A DNA stretch of 64,000 bases, taken from positions 2,218,001 to 2,282,000 of the forward strand of contig NZ_CP150207.1 of the NCBI RefSeq assembly GCF_037969765.1, written 5' to 3'. A program made the translations under genes and the position numbers. The DNA comes from Paenibacillus sp. FSL W8-0186 (GTDB lineage: Bacteria > Bacillota > Bacilli > Paenibacillales > Paenibacillaceae). The notes beneath the pieces are model-generated. The model was not told the DNA's origin, did no database searches, and was given only the letters and a program-made list of their open reading frames with translations. Positions 18,345 through 26,945 of this stretch are shown here, piece after piece. Numbering within the stretch: the stretch's first letter is position 1; every line of letters starts with the position of its first letter.

Positions 18345-19550
18345 ATGAGCTGGCAACGTACCTTATGGATCTTATGGATGGCGAATTTCAGTACAGCAAC
18401 AGGCATCAGTATGATTCTTCCGTTCCTGCCTTTATATCTAGGGGAACTTGGTGTCACAGATGAGTCGGAAGTTTTGCTTTGGTCAGGTTTCATTTTTTCA
18501 GCTCAAGCACTTACTAGTATTTTTTTTCAACCGATATGGGGCTCCTTTGCAGATCGGTATGGTCATAAGCTGATGCTGATGCGGGCTGGAATATTCGGCA
18601 GCATCATCACGATGCTGATGGGTTTCGCAGGCGGGCCATGGCACTTGCTGCTGCTCCGTATGGCTAACGGGGCTGCATCCGGTTTTATACCGATGGCTGT
18701 CTCGATGCAAGCCGCGGTCACACCTGATCAGCATACAGGAAAAGCACTAGGGACCCTTCAAACTGGGGTGACCGCCGGGATGCTGATCGGTCCGCTCATT
18801 GGCGGGGTGCTGGCCGGCTTTTTTGGATTTCGTACGGTTTTTATTCTGACTGGACTTCTGTCCCTTGTCTCTACTCTGATTGTTGGCATTTATGTCAAGA
18901 ACAATAAACCGAAGCAGAGAGAAGTCAAAGAGACACCAGCCCAGGGATGGTCTGTCATGCTGCCGCTGCTGCCTATCTTTGCTGCTACCATGCTGACACA
19001 ATTAGCAATGATGTCTATACAGCCCATCATCCCGATCTATGCCGCATCTTTAACTGACGGTTCCCATACGGAATTGATTGCTGGTCTTGTCATTTCAGTC
19101 GCTGGCATTGGCACATTAATTGGATCTCCCATATTAGGAAGGATGGGGGACGCCATCGGGCAGCGAGCTGTTCTCATCTTCTCGCTCATCATGTGCGGGA
19201 TGACCTTTATTCCCCAAGCCCTGACGAGCAGCATCATTGTATTGCTGGCCAGCCGTTTCTGCTTAGGGTTATTCATTGGAGGAATGCTGCCCTCCCTGAA
19301 CACACTGATCAAAAAGCTTGCCCCGCAGCATATGCAATCCAGAGCGCAGGGATTAAATGCATCAAGTCAATTCATTGGCAATTTAACAGGCCCGATTATG
19401 GGAAGTGTCATATCAGCCAGTTTTGGTTTCAGATCTATATTTTTCATTACCATGGGGCTGCTGTTCGCAAATGCGATAATTATTTGGATGAACCAAAAGC
19501 TTAAGCAGCAAATTAAGGAACACGAAGCTCAGCAGGGTCCAGTCATTTAA
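18345..19550 (+). CDS. MFS transporter
   Basis: 401 residues with about twelve hydrophobic segments and the MFS loop 2-3 motif (GSFADRYGHKLMLMRAG). The second half repeats the pattern (GRMGDAIGQRAVL). AAGGAG precedes ATG 18345, 25 bases after the P450 stop. It is placed in the inner membrane. The overall look is of the multidrug-efflux type, so it could export a toxic intermediate as easily as import the substrate. Confidence 0.87.
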   Translation: MSWQRTLWILWMANFSTATGISMILPFLPLYLGELGVTDESEVLLWSGFIFSAQALTSIFFQPIWGSFADRYGHKLMLMRAGIFGSIITMLMGFAGGPWHLLLLRMANGAASGFIPMAVSMQAAVTPDQHTGKALGTLQTGVTAGMLIGPLIGGVLAGFFGFRTVFILTGLLSLVSTLIVGIYVKNNKPKQREVKETPAQGWSVMLPLLPIFAATMLTQLAMMSIQPIIPIYAASLTDGSHTELIAGLVISVAGIGTLIGSPILGRMGDAIGQRAVLIFSLIMCGMTFIPQALTSSIIVLLASRFCLGLFIGGMLPSLNTLIKKLAPQHMQSRAQGLNASSQFIGNLTGPIMGSVISASFGFRSIFFITMGLLFANAIIIWMNQKLKQQIKEHEAQQGPVI

Positions 19551-19551
19551 A

Positions 19552-19580
19552 ACGGTCGCTCGGAAGAGCGGCTGTTTTTT
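19552..19580 (+). terminator. Rho-independent terminator after the MFS gene
   Basis: CGGTCGCTC and GAGCGGCTG pair around GGAA, followed by seven T residues. It marks the end of the catabolic island. Confidence 0.85.
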
Positions 19581-19773
19581 TACGGTTGCACTATAACTTG
19601 CTATTTAAATATGCAGAGCGATAAGCTAAATAATAGGTTAGGAACATACCAATGGGGAGAAGGCATAAATCGAATTGATCATGAACATCCGATAACACCG
19701 CTAGTTGACGCAAGAGTTCATTGCTAGCTATTTCAAAGCAATATGAGACAATAAATTCAAGGAGAAGGTGCAG

Positions 19774-20892
19774 ATGAACATTGGCGAGAAGCTCAAACTC
19801 AGAAGGCGAAAAGCCGGATTTACCCAGGAACAAATTGCTTCAAGAATGAACATTACAAGGCAAACGTTGTCCAACTGGGAAGTCGGCAAAAATGTACCGG
19901 ACATTCATTCAATCATTGTACTCGCCCAACTCTACGGCCTCTCCTTGGATGAATTGCTGCTTGGCAAAATCTATTTTAAAGGAGTGCCGGCCATGTTGCC
20001 AAAACGATCGAAGGATGAGATCCACGCAATGATTTGCGGTCACTACCCTGAGGCGTCTCAAGTGAGGGAACTTACTGGAGGATTAGCTTCTCAGACGTTC
20101 GCTTTCGAAGCGAACAGTCAGCGATACGTATTCAAGACGGGATCACGCAAGGAAGTACACGAGAAAGAACAATGGGTTTATAACAGGTATCATCATGTAT
20201 TGCCGCTTAGACGCGCAATCCTGATTCAAGGGTCAGAAGATCAGCCGCCTTATGCGATATACGATTTCATCGAAGGGGATAAAATGTTCGATCTGAACAG
20301 CCAGGAGTTGGTCGATATCGTTCCTTCTGTTCTTGAAATTCTCTCGATCCTAAATTCAATCGAAGTATCGGAAGAAATCGGGTATGGACGCTTTGACAGC
20401 ACAGGGAATGCCCCTTATCCTTCGTGGAACGATTTTGTTGAAGCGATCTATAACGAGGATATTTACAACTGGTCTGAGCTGGACAAGAAGGGCCTTGATG
20501 CCGATGTGATTGATGCTGCAGTTCGGAAATTAAAGAAAGGTGCAGATAAAATAAAAATAACGAAAAAACAGTTGATCCATGGCGATCTAGGTTCATTTAA
20601 TTTGATTGCCGAACAGGGACGCATTTCCGGAATCATTGATTGGAGTTTAGCCTTGTACGGGGACCATCTGTATGATATAGCGAATTTTATGTTCTGGAAC
20701 GAGGATAAGCTTCAGCCTCTCATTGCGCACCTAAAAACAAGATATATGGACACTTCTGAAGACAGGAACACGATTACTTGCTACATGCTCCGCATTGGTC
20801 TCGAAGAACTATATAATACGGTGATCTTAAATGAAACCGGCTACGATGTGGAATGGGTAGCAAATCGGCTCCGGAAGATTACAAATGAATAG
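19774..20892 (+). CDS. XRE-type HTH fused to aminoglycoside phosphotransferase-like kinase
   Basis: 372 residues from ATG 19774, after AAGGAG. Residues 1-60 are a Cro/CI helix-turn-helix (KLRRRKAGFTQEQIASRM, then ITRQTLSNWEVGKNVPD). From ~75 onward it is an APH/choline-kinase fold, with a LTGGLASQTFAF nucleotide loop, the catalytic LIHGDLGSFNLIA and the metal-binding IIDWS. The order regulator-then-kinase in one chain is unusual and suggests a self-contained sensor or a kinase that binds DNA. The phosphate acceptor is unknown. No reading-frame break is seen at the junction. Confidence 0.82.
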   Translation: MNIGEKLKLRRRKAGFTQEQIASRMNITRQTLSNWEVGKNVPDIHSIIVLAQLYGLSLDELLLGKIYFKGVPAMLPKRSKDEIHAMICGHYPEASQVRELTGGLASQTFAFEANSQRYVFKTGSRKEVHEKEQWVYNRYHHVLPLRRAILIQGSEDQPPYAIYDFIEGDKMFDLNSQELVDIVPSVLEILSILNSIEVSEEIGYGRFDSTGNAPYPSWNDFVEAIYNEDIYNWSELDKKGLDADVIDAAVRKLKKGADKIKITKKQLIHGDLGSFNLIAEQGRISGIIDWSLALYGDHLYDIANFMFWNEDKLQPLIAHLKTRYMDTSEDRNTITCYMLRIGLEELYNTVILNETGYDVEWVANRLRKITNE

Positions 20893-20931
20893 TTTGAGTC
20901 CGAAAGGTGGAATAGTACTATATTTTACTTT

Positions 20932-20959
20932 TTGACACTTTAGATTAGCAATCTATAAG
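20932..20959 (+). promoter_or_regulatory. Sigma-A-type promoter
   Basis: TTGACA at 20932-20937 and TATAAG at 20954-20959 with a 16-base spacer, about 70 bases ahead of the reductase-family gene. Confidence 0.6.
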
Positions 20960-21031
20960 AAATAACCCAAGCTGAAATGTCCTAAAATGAAGGTTATGGA
21001 AATATCCCTATTGAACAGAGGAGAACTGAAA

Positions 21032-21607
21032 ATGAGAAAACTTGTTCTATTTTTACACGCATCGCTTGACGGTTTTGTGGAAGGGCCAAACGGTGATATG
21101 GACATTGGATGGGTTTCCTACGATGCTGATTTGCAGAATCACGCGAAAGAAATTCTGAGTACTGCCGACACTGTCATTTGGGGACGTGGGACTTATCAGA
21201 TGATGCACAGTTACTGGTCATCTGTGCCTTCGAACCCATCAGCTTCACAGTATGAACGGAATCATGCCGAGTGGATCGAAAAGACAGCCAAAATCGTTTT
21301 TTCTACGACACTGGATAAAGTCGAATGGAACAATTCCAGACTGGTGAAGAAAGATGTCGAGGAAGAGATCAAGAACCTCAAACAGCAGCCAGGCAAAGAT
21401 ATGATCATCATCGGTAGTCCTAGGTTCGCACACTACCTTATACAGCTTAATTTAATCGATGAGTTTAAAATTACGGTTTCTCCCGTCCTGATCGGCAGTG
21501 GATTGCCTTTATTTCAAGGTCTCCAGGAGATGATCAAGCTTAAACTTATCGAAAACAAGACCTTTGATTCTGGAGCTATAGGTCTCGTTTACCAAACGGT
21601 TAGATGA
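21032..21607 (+). CDS. RibD C-terminal / dihydrofolate reductase-like protein
   Basis: 191 residues from ATG 21032, with GAGGAGA upstream; the frame extends to 20987 without a ribosome site. It resembles the YyaP/YwjB family: LVLFLHASLDGFVEGPNGD at the N-terminus, VIWGRGTYQMM, and MIIIGSPRFAHYLIQLNLIDEF with SPVLIGSG near the end. Members have a DHFR fold and probably bind NADPH; their substrates are mostly unknown. It appears monocistronic. Confidence 0.82.
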   Translation: MRKLVLFLHASLDGFVEGPNGDMDIGWVSYDADLQNHAKEILSTADTVIWGRGTYQMMHSYWSSVPSNPSASQYERNHAEWIEKTAKIVFSTTLDKVEWNNSRLVKKDVEEEIKNLKQQPGKDMIIIGSPRFAHYLIQLNLIDEFKITVSPVLIGSGLPLFQGLQEMIKLKLIENKTFDSGAIGLVYQTVR

Positions 21608-21713
21608 CCACTTCTAGCGGAATTTATCCCGTCAAACAAGCGGCTGACAATCGAGCTGTGAGGTTGAAACCTTATGAGAATTATGCAGTAAACTTATGAA
21701 GATTCTCATCATT

Positions 21714-21750
21714 AAGGATGAACTTGTGCACTATCACACGTTCATCCTTT
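21714..21750 (+). terminator. Hairpin terminator
   Basis: AAGGATGAAC pairs with GTTCATCCTT across a loop of about 16 bases, followed by TTTATT. It lies between the DHFR-like gene and the next MBL gene. Confidence 0.7.
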
Positions 21751-21877
21751 TTATTATCATGAAATTGTTATATTCCAGGTCGGCATCTTGACGATGGTGC
21801 TCGGTTGGTCCGACCAAGTGTACGTGGACGCAAATGTATATATCGTAAAAATCAATTTATATGTTGAGGTGAGGTAA

Positions 21878-22537
21878 ATGGGTACTCAATACCAGTTAAA
21901 GATGCTTAGTTTAAACTATCATGGTCTCCTTATTCATCCAGTATTGCTAATGGATGAAAATGTAACCATTTTGATTGATACCGGGTTCCCGGGTCAGTTT
22001 GAAGAACTGTTAGAGGCAATGTCGCAAGCAGGATCTCCGGTACAGAAGTTGGATGTCGTTTTATTGACACATCAGGACCTGGATCACATCGGAAATCTCC
22101 CAGATATTTTGAAATTCAAAAGAGATAGCCTGAAAGTGTATGCACACAGACTTGAAAAACCATATATTCAAGCAGAGCTGCCATTACTCAAGGATCCGGA
22201 TCATGCCCCGTTAAAAGGTCGTGTTGACCATGAACTTGTGGACGGCCAGGTATTGCCGTTCTTTGATGGAATAACGGTTATTCATACTCCGGGTCATACA
22301 CCTGGACACGTCAGCTTCTATTTAAATAGGGAGAAAATCCTGGTCGCGGGCGATTCTATGTACAGTGAAAATGGAACGTTAGGCGGTGTCCATGCCCCTA
22401 CCACTCATGATGTAGAGACCGCGAAGTGTTCCTTAAGAAAGTATTTGGATTTCGATGTACAAACCGTGATTTGCTATCATGGGGGGATCGTACAAGAGAA
22501 TGTAAATGATCAGATTCGCAAACTTTGTGTCCTGTAA
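21878..22537 (+). CDS. MBL fold metallo-hydrolase
   Basis: 219 residues after GAGGTGAGG. Metal motifs are complete: LLTHQDLDHIGN (HxxxDH), HTPGHTPGHVSF, VAGDSM and CYHGG. It resembles small YqgX/YflN-like hydrolases. The last few residues run into sequence that belongs to the chimaeric ORF downstream (12-base overlap), so the natural C-terminus may have been replaced by recombination. The substrate is unknown. Confidence 0.85.
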   Translation: MGTQYQLKMLSLNYHGLLIHPVLLMDENVTILIDTGFPGQFEELLEAMSQAGSPVQKLDVVLLTHQDLDHIGNLPDILKFKRDSLKVYAHRLEKPYIQAELPLLKDPDHAPLKGRVDHELVDGQVLPFFDGITVIHTPGHTPGHVSFYLNREKILVAGDSMYSENGTLGGVHAPTTHDVETAKCSLRKYLDFDVQTVICYHGGIVQENVNDQIRKLCVL

Positions 22538-23649
22538 TTGCCCTTGGATTGGGACTGGGATTCAGTTATGTGTTTAAGGGAAGTGCTTCAGGCGCTGTAA
22601 TTATGATGATAGTTCAATTAGAAGCTTTTTTTGGCGGCGGTTATTTTCCGGTTGATGATGCTGATGGTTTTATTGGTGTCATCTTGAAATTTTCGCCTTT
22701 GAGAAAAACGAACGATGCTATTGATTGGAATTGTATTCGTTTTATTCAATTGTCAGATACGATTACATATAAAATAGAAACTGAAACGACAGGAAGTTAC
22801 CTGCTTCGCATTCATTCCGAAAGAGTCAACAAAGAAGAAATTTTGTCTGAACTTGTTTTTCTGAATGGATTAAGGAAAGTACAGGATTTGGTAGTGCCAG
22901 AAGGGATTCAAAGCCGTTGTGGCTCTTATATTTTAGAGTGTGAGACAGAAGAATGGTATCGGAAACCATACGTCACGTTAATGAGGTGGGTTGAGGGTGA
23001 GCACTGGAGTAGTGAGTTCACAGACAGCCATGTATATAACATAGGTGCCATGATAGGTAGACTTCATAAAGCTTCTGCTAATTTGGATACACCCGTTGAT
23101 TTTGTCCGACCTCATTGGGGGAGTGATAGCTTCAGGCAAGAGGTAGCTAAACTAGAGCGTTATTATCCACGATTTCTATCGGACAGCTCATGGAAACTAT
23201 ATCAAAAAGCTATAGATAAGATCATTCATCAATTTGATCGTATGCAGCGAGATGCTCGAAACTATGGCTTAATTCATGCAGATCTCCACTCTGGGAACGT
23301 TGTGTTTAACAATGGACATCCATTCCCCGTTGATTTTGGAAGATGCGGCTACGAATTTTATTTGTATGATATGTCAGGTGCATTATTAGAGCTTACCCCT
23401 AAACATCGATGGTTACTTATTCAAGGATATGAGAGTGTAGTCAAACTAAATAAGGATTACATCCGTGATCTGGAGTGTTTTTTCATTATGACTATGATTG
23501 AAAATTATTGTCATCACTCGTCTGATATGAGAGAAATCCCCAGTTTAATTGAAGAGCAAAAGTATGCACTGGCTTACATTAATGAATACATAAATGATAG
23601 GACATTCTTATTTGAAGTGATAGAAGCTGTAGATACTGAACTAATATAG
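22525..23649 (+). CDS. APH-family kinase joined in frame to an ABC-2 permease remnant
   Basis: The open frame codes 374 residues. About residues 5-62 are strongly hydrophobic and look like the last membrane helices of an ABC-2 type permease (GLGLGFSYVFKGSASG, then FFGGGYFPVDDADGFIG). From ~65 on it is a homoserine-kinase-like/APH protein, with HSERVNKEEILSELVFL, catalytic LIHADLHSGNVVF and PVDFGR. No RBS-backed ATG is visible near residue 65, so the true start of the kinase is uncertain and the gene may be a recombination scar. The kinase half itself appears intact. Confidence 0.6.
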   Translation: MCPVIALGLGLGFSYVFKGSASGAVIMMIVQLEAFFGGGYFPVDDADGFIGVILKFSPLRKTNDAIDWNCIRFIQLSDTITYKIETETTGSYLLRIHSERVNKEEILSELVFLNGLRKVQDLVVPEGIQSRCGSYILECETEEWYRKPYVTLMRWVEGEHWSSEFTDSHVYNIGAMIGRLHKASANLDTPVDFVRPHWGSDSFRQEVAKLERYYPRFLSDSSWKLYQKAIDKIIHQFDRMQRDARNYGLIHADLHSGNVVFNNGHPFPVDFGRCGYEFYLYDMSGALLELTPKHRWLLIQGYESVVKLNKDYIRDLECFFIMTMIENYCHHSSDMREIPSLIEEQKYALAYINEYINDRTFLFEVIEAVDTELI

Positions 23650-23823
23650 GTAGAGGTCGTATATTAACGTTATCCGATAGAACGGAGTGGGAGATTGCTA
23701 ACCGGGGGTAGTTGAACAAATAATTGTTAACTGCAACATAGCAATCCAGAAGAAACTATTATATTCATCATATGTTATCGTAAGCATCAAACATAAATTA
23801 TTTCAGTTTGAAAGGAGTAAGGC

Positions 23824-24252
23824 ATGGCAAATATCGAGCACTTGCAAACCGTTCATGTTCCAGCGTCGAAGGTGTATGAAATTTTAACCACTGCTGAGGG
23901 ACTGTCGGAAATATGGACCAATGAACTCAGTGTTAATAATCAAATTGGGTTTGTTAATGAATTTCGATTTGGCAGCAATGACATAACTAAGATGAGAATA
24001 GAAGAATTGATCACTAATAAAAAAGTCGTTTGGCAGTGTATAGATTCAGATCCAGAATGGATTGGTACGATGATTTCCTTTGATATTGAAGAGAAGAACG
24101 GGAAGTCTTTTATTACTTTGCGTCATTCGAACTGGAAAGAAGTAACGCCATTTTATCGCTCCTGTAACTACAACTGGGCTATTTTCCTTTATAGTCTCAA
24201 ATCCTATTGTGAAGATGGCGAGGGTATCCCCTATCATAAACGTAAGTTCTAA
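23824..24252 (+). CDS. SRPBCC (START/AHSA1-like) domain protein
   Basis: 142 residues: the N-terminal TVHVPASKVYEILTTAEGLSEIWTNE and the C-terminal amphipathic helix (NWAIFLYSLKSYCEDG) fit the AHSA1/SRPBCC ligand-binding fold. AAAGGAG lies ahead of ATG 23824. Such proteins bind hydrophobic small molecules; no partner is apparent. The 174 bases upstream hold no gene. Confidence 0.8.
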   Translation: MANIEHLQTVHVPASKVYEILTTAEGLSEIWTNELSVNNQIGFVNEFRFGSNDITKMRIEELITNKKVVWQCIDSDPEWIGTMISFDIEEKNGKSFITLRHSNWKEVTPFYRSCNYNWAIFLYSLKSYCEDGEGIPYHKRKF

Positions 24253-24269
24253 TAATTTATGTTATACTG

Positions 24270-24300
24270 CTCGTTCCTCATTCCACTAACGGGGAACGAG
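24270..24300 (+). terminator. Hairpin after the SRPBCC gene
   Basis: CTCGTTCC pairs with GGAACGAG around a 15-base loop. It is not followed by a T run, so it may be a first stem ahead of the stronger terminator immediately downstream. Confidence 0.5.
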
Positions 24301-24305
24301 GGCTT

Positions 24306-24335
24306 AAAACCGCCTTTTCACCAAGGCGGTTTTCT
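24306..24335 (+). terminator. Rho-independent terminator after the SRPBCC gene
   Basis: AAAACCGCCTT and AAGGCGGTTTT form a perfect stem around TTCACC, with T residues at its 3' side. Confidence 0.85.
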
Positions 24336-24370
24336 CATGGTCAAATATGAAGATTAGAATTTAATCAGCA

Positions 24371-24470
24371 GGGCTATCTCCCCTCGGTTGTTAGATGTAT
24401 AATCATGGAAGAAGCAGACAACTAACGACCCAGCCTAAGATAAAAGCTATCTAGGGCTGGGTCGTTTCGT
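24371..24470 (+). repeat. Promoter-hairpin element, copy A
   Basis: Shared core GATGTATAATCATGGAA (-10 box at 24398-24403), then GACAACTAACG, then a long hairpin ACGACCCAGCC/GGCTGGGTCGT (24425-24465) with an inner AGATA/TATCT stem, ending in TTTCG. It lies 62 bases upstream of the GyrI-like gene. Other full copies: 32421, 46403 and 56735. Arm changes between copies are compensated, so the RNA structure is conserved. Confidence 0.78.
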
Positions 24471-24526
24471 GTATACAATACGTGATATGACATAACTAAA
24501 ACTTAAAGGAAAGGAAGGCATTTATC

Positions 24527-25003
24527 ATGCAAAGACAAAAACTTGAGAAATTTAAATGTGAATTAACAACACGGGAATATTCGTTGATCGGTCAGAGCAT
24601 TACAGCTAATTTTCCGAGTGGATTTCCTGACGCTGCCCTGAAAGTACAGTTGGAGTTCGTTGAAAGAAGAAGTGAAATTATAAATTCCAAGGACAAGGAA
24701 GTATTGCTCTCACCGTATATGTGTAATGGAATTATTGCTACATATTTTGCTTGTTTGGAAGTCAGTGATTTGACCGATATTCCGGAAGGGATGATTGGAT
24801 TCACTTTGCCTGCCCAAACCTATGCAAAGATTAATTGTACAAACAAATCGATTGGCGAGGCGTACGATAGGATTTTCAAATGGATGAGTGAGAAAGGGTA
24901 TGTTCAGAGATTTCTAGAAAACACGTTCCCAATAGAGATTTTTTACTTTGAAGAGAATGTGGAAGAAGAAGATGTTGAAATTCTAATACCGATCAGAACC
25001 TAA
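24527..25003 (+). CDS. GyrI-like / AraC effector-binding domain protein
   Basis: 158 residues, with AAAGGAAGG upstream of ATG 24527. It has the stand-alone Rob/GyrI ligand-binding pattern: an N-terminal strand ELTTREYSLIGQSI, IPEGMIGFTLPAQTYAKI in the middle, and a C-terminal FPIEIFYFEEN with an acidic tail. There is no DNA-binding domain. It probably sequesters or senses a small hydrophobic compound. It follows promoter-hairpin element copy A and is 45 bases from the DinB-like gene. Confidence 0.78.
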   Translation: MQRQKLEKFKCELTTREYSLIGQSITANFPSGFPDAALKVQLEFVERRSEIINSKDKEVLLSPYMCNGIIATYFACLEVSDLTDIPEGMIGFTLPAQTYAKINCTNKSIGEAYDRIFKWMSEKGYVQRFLENTFPIEIFYFEENVEEEDVEILIPIRT

Positions 25004-25048
25004 ATCCTTAAGGCGATGACATTGCAACAACAAGGAGGAAGTGCTTAA

Positions 25049-25582
25049 ATGCTTTACGATTTACAGGGTGAGTTAACCATGTCACCCATTGTGGGAATCC
25101 TGTACTCTGCTGTCAAAGAGAATAACCAGCGACTACAACTCATCACTGAAGGCATGCCACAAGAAGAAGTAGACTATAAGGGTCCTAATAACAAATTCAA
25201 TAGTACCGCTCAAATAATCAAACATCTTATGTATGTTGATCTGAATTGGGTTTATAGAATAAAGGGAGAACCACTTCCTCAGTCATTAAAGGAACAATAT
25301 GGCCCTATGATAGATGAAAAAGGAAGGCTTCCAATGATCCAAGGGACGCCTTTAATGACACTATTGTCTAATTATAAAGGCATTATATCCATGTTAGAAG
25401 ATGTATGTAAAGAATTAGATGATGCCGACTTGGGTAAAATTGTCACATTCGGGCATGAGAATGAAAAGTCAGCAACCATTCGATGGGGAATATGGCATAT
25501 TGCTGATCATAGTCGTTATCATCAGGCTCACATTAATCAGCTTAGAACATGGTATAGAGAAAACAATATCATTCATATTTAA
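25049..25582 (+). CDS. DinB family protein
   Basis: 177 residues, a four-helix bundle of the DinB/YfiT type. The metal-binding His residues are visible: IIKHLMYVDLNWVYR, and near the C-terminus IRWGIWHIADHSRYHQAHINQLR. AAGGAGG precedes ATG 25049. Members are often thiol transferases or uncharacterised stress proteins. Confidence 0.85.
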   Translation: MLYDLQGELTMSPIVGILYSAVKENNQRLQLITEGMPQEEVDYKGPNNKFNSTAQIIKHLMYVDLNWVYRIKGEPLPQSLKEQYGPMIDEKGRLPMIQGTPLMTLLSNYKGIISMLEDVCKELDDADLGKIVTFGHENEKSATIRWGIWHIADHSRYHQAHINQLRTWYRENNIIHI

Positions 25583-25659
25583 TTTTTTGAGTTATTTCGA
25601 TCCAGACAACACGAGACTACCATTTTGTGTAAAATGGTTATTTTGAAGAGGATTAACGG

Positions 25660-26024
25660 ATGTTGGTACCACAGCTTTATTTAAACGGCGCTTGTTCTGA
25701 AGCTATCGAGCTTTATAAGAAGACCTTTGGCTCAGAAGTTGACAACATTATGTACGACCCTGAACAAGAGCCTGAAAAGTTTATTATTCACGCAGAAATA
25801 AACATTTTGGGCACTAGGTTAATGTTAAGTGATTATGGTGGGTCTGAAGATTCATCAACTGACTCAACTATGGAAATAGTCGCAATTTTTCAAAGTACGA
25901 GAGGCTTATCAAATAATAAATATAGAAAGTAAAACGATAACTCCAATTGGCCCCATATTTTTTCAGCCCCTGTTTAGTATCCTTTATTGATAAGTTTGGA
26001 GTTAGATGGTGTTTTATGGTGTAA
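25660..26024 (+). pseudogene. PhnB-like VOC protein broken by two frameshifts
   Basis: The open part (25660-25932, 90 residues) matches the PhnB/VOC start: LVPQLYLNGACSEAIELYKK and LMLSDYGGSED. Family members are ~140 residues. The missing end is still in the DNA. Near 25897 the frame changes, and another frame reads REAYQIIN, then TITPIGPIFF. A second shift near 25986 restores DKFGVRWCFMV and a stop at 26022-26024. Two single-base-type indels therefore break the gene, unless they are sequencing errors. Confidence 0.75.
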
Positions 26025-26060
26025 GGGAGTGTAATGCAAAGACCACAGGAGGTGCGAAAC

Positions 26061-26942
26061 TTGAGCAGAATCTTTATAACTGATTTAGATGGCACTCTAT
26101 TAAGATCCGATCAAACGATGTCTGACTTTACGGTTAATGTTCTTAATTCTGCTATACAGGAAGACTACATTATTAGTTTTGCTACCGCCAGAGGGTTATT
26201 CAGTGCTTATAGTGTAGTCTCTGACATCGCGTGGAAGCATCCAGTCATTTTATATAATGGGGCACTACTATTTGATGTTGTTCAAAACCAGGTGATCGAT
26301 GGATACTTCTTGAGCGCTGGTTTGACAAATGAGATTATACAAACAGGCAAGAAACATGGTTGTTCACCTTTTTACTTTTTGTTGGATTCTACGAATAAAG
26401 AACGTGTATATCACGAGAAATTAACTTCCTTCGGTATGATCGAGTTCCTAAAGAGCCGTACCAATGATCCAAGATTCACGGAAGTGGATGAACTTGAATC
26501 ATCCGATGATGAAAAGACATTAGCTTTGACGTTTATTGGTGAGCTGGATGATTTATTACCGCTTAAAGAAGAAGTTAGCTCGGTGTTAAGGGATAAGGTA
26601 AACCTCCATATTATGAAAGACTATTATATAGAAGATCAATACTTTCTTGAATTCAGTCATCCACTTGCTTCAAAATGTGAAGGTTTAAAAATGTGGGCAA
26701 AGCATATGAATGTAGAAACTAAGGATATTTGTATATTTGGCGATAATCTCAATGATTTAGGATTATTTGAGGTTGGTGGCAAGAAAATAGCAGTGTCTAA
26801 CTCGCATGTAGACATTTTAGGAATTGCAGATACGGTGATCGAGAGTAATAATGAAGATGGCGTAGCCAAATACATAGAAACTTGCATACAAGACATATAT
26901 AAAGTAACTCTGGGTATAAATAACTTTAAATTTGAGGGGTGA
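26061..26942 (+). CDS. Cof-type HAD hydrolase
   Basis: 293 residues from TTG 26061, placed by AGGAGGTG at 26047; this puts motif I (FITDLDGTLL) right at the N-terminus as usual. Motif IV is FGDNLNDLGLFEVGG, and a C2-type cap lies between. It dephosphorylates a sugar phosphate or similar metabolite. The inositol-phosphatase-family gene starts 3 bases after its stop, so the two phosphatases are probably made together. Confidence 0.88.
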   Translation: MSRIFITDLDGTLLRSDQTMSDFTVNVLNSAIQEDYIISFATARGLFSAYSVVSDIAWKHPVILYNGALLFDVVQNQVIDGYFLSAGLTNEIIQTGKKHGCSPFYFLLDSTNKERVYHEKLTSFGMIEFLKSRTNDPRFTEVDELESSDDEKTLALTFIGELDDLLPLKEEVSSVLRDKVNLHIMKDYYIEDQYFLEFSHPLASKCEGLKMWAKHMNVETKDICIFGDNLNDLGLFEVGGKKIAVSNSHVDILGIADTVIESNNEDGVAKYIETCIQDIYKVTLGINNFKFEG

Positions 26943-26945
26943 CCC

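Noticed and set aside
24425..24465. T-box or other named riboswitch at the dispersed hairpins
   Set aside because: The leader of ~70 bases is too short and lacks the T-box sequence and multiple stems; it is recorded as an unnamed element.
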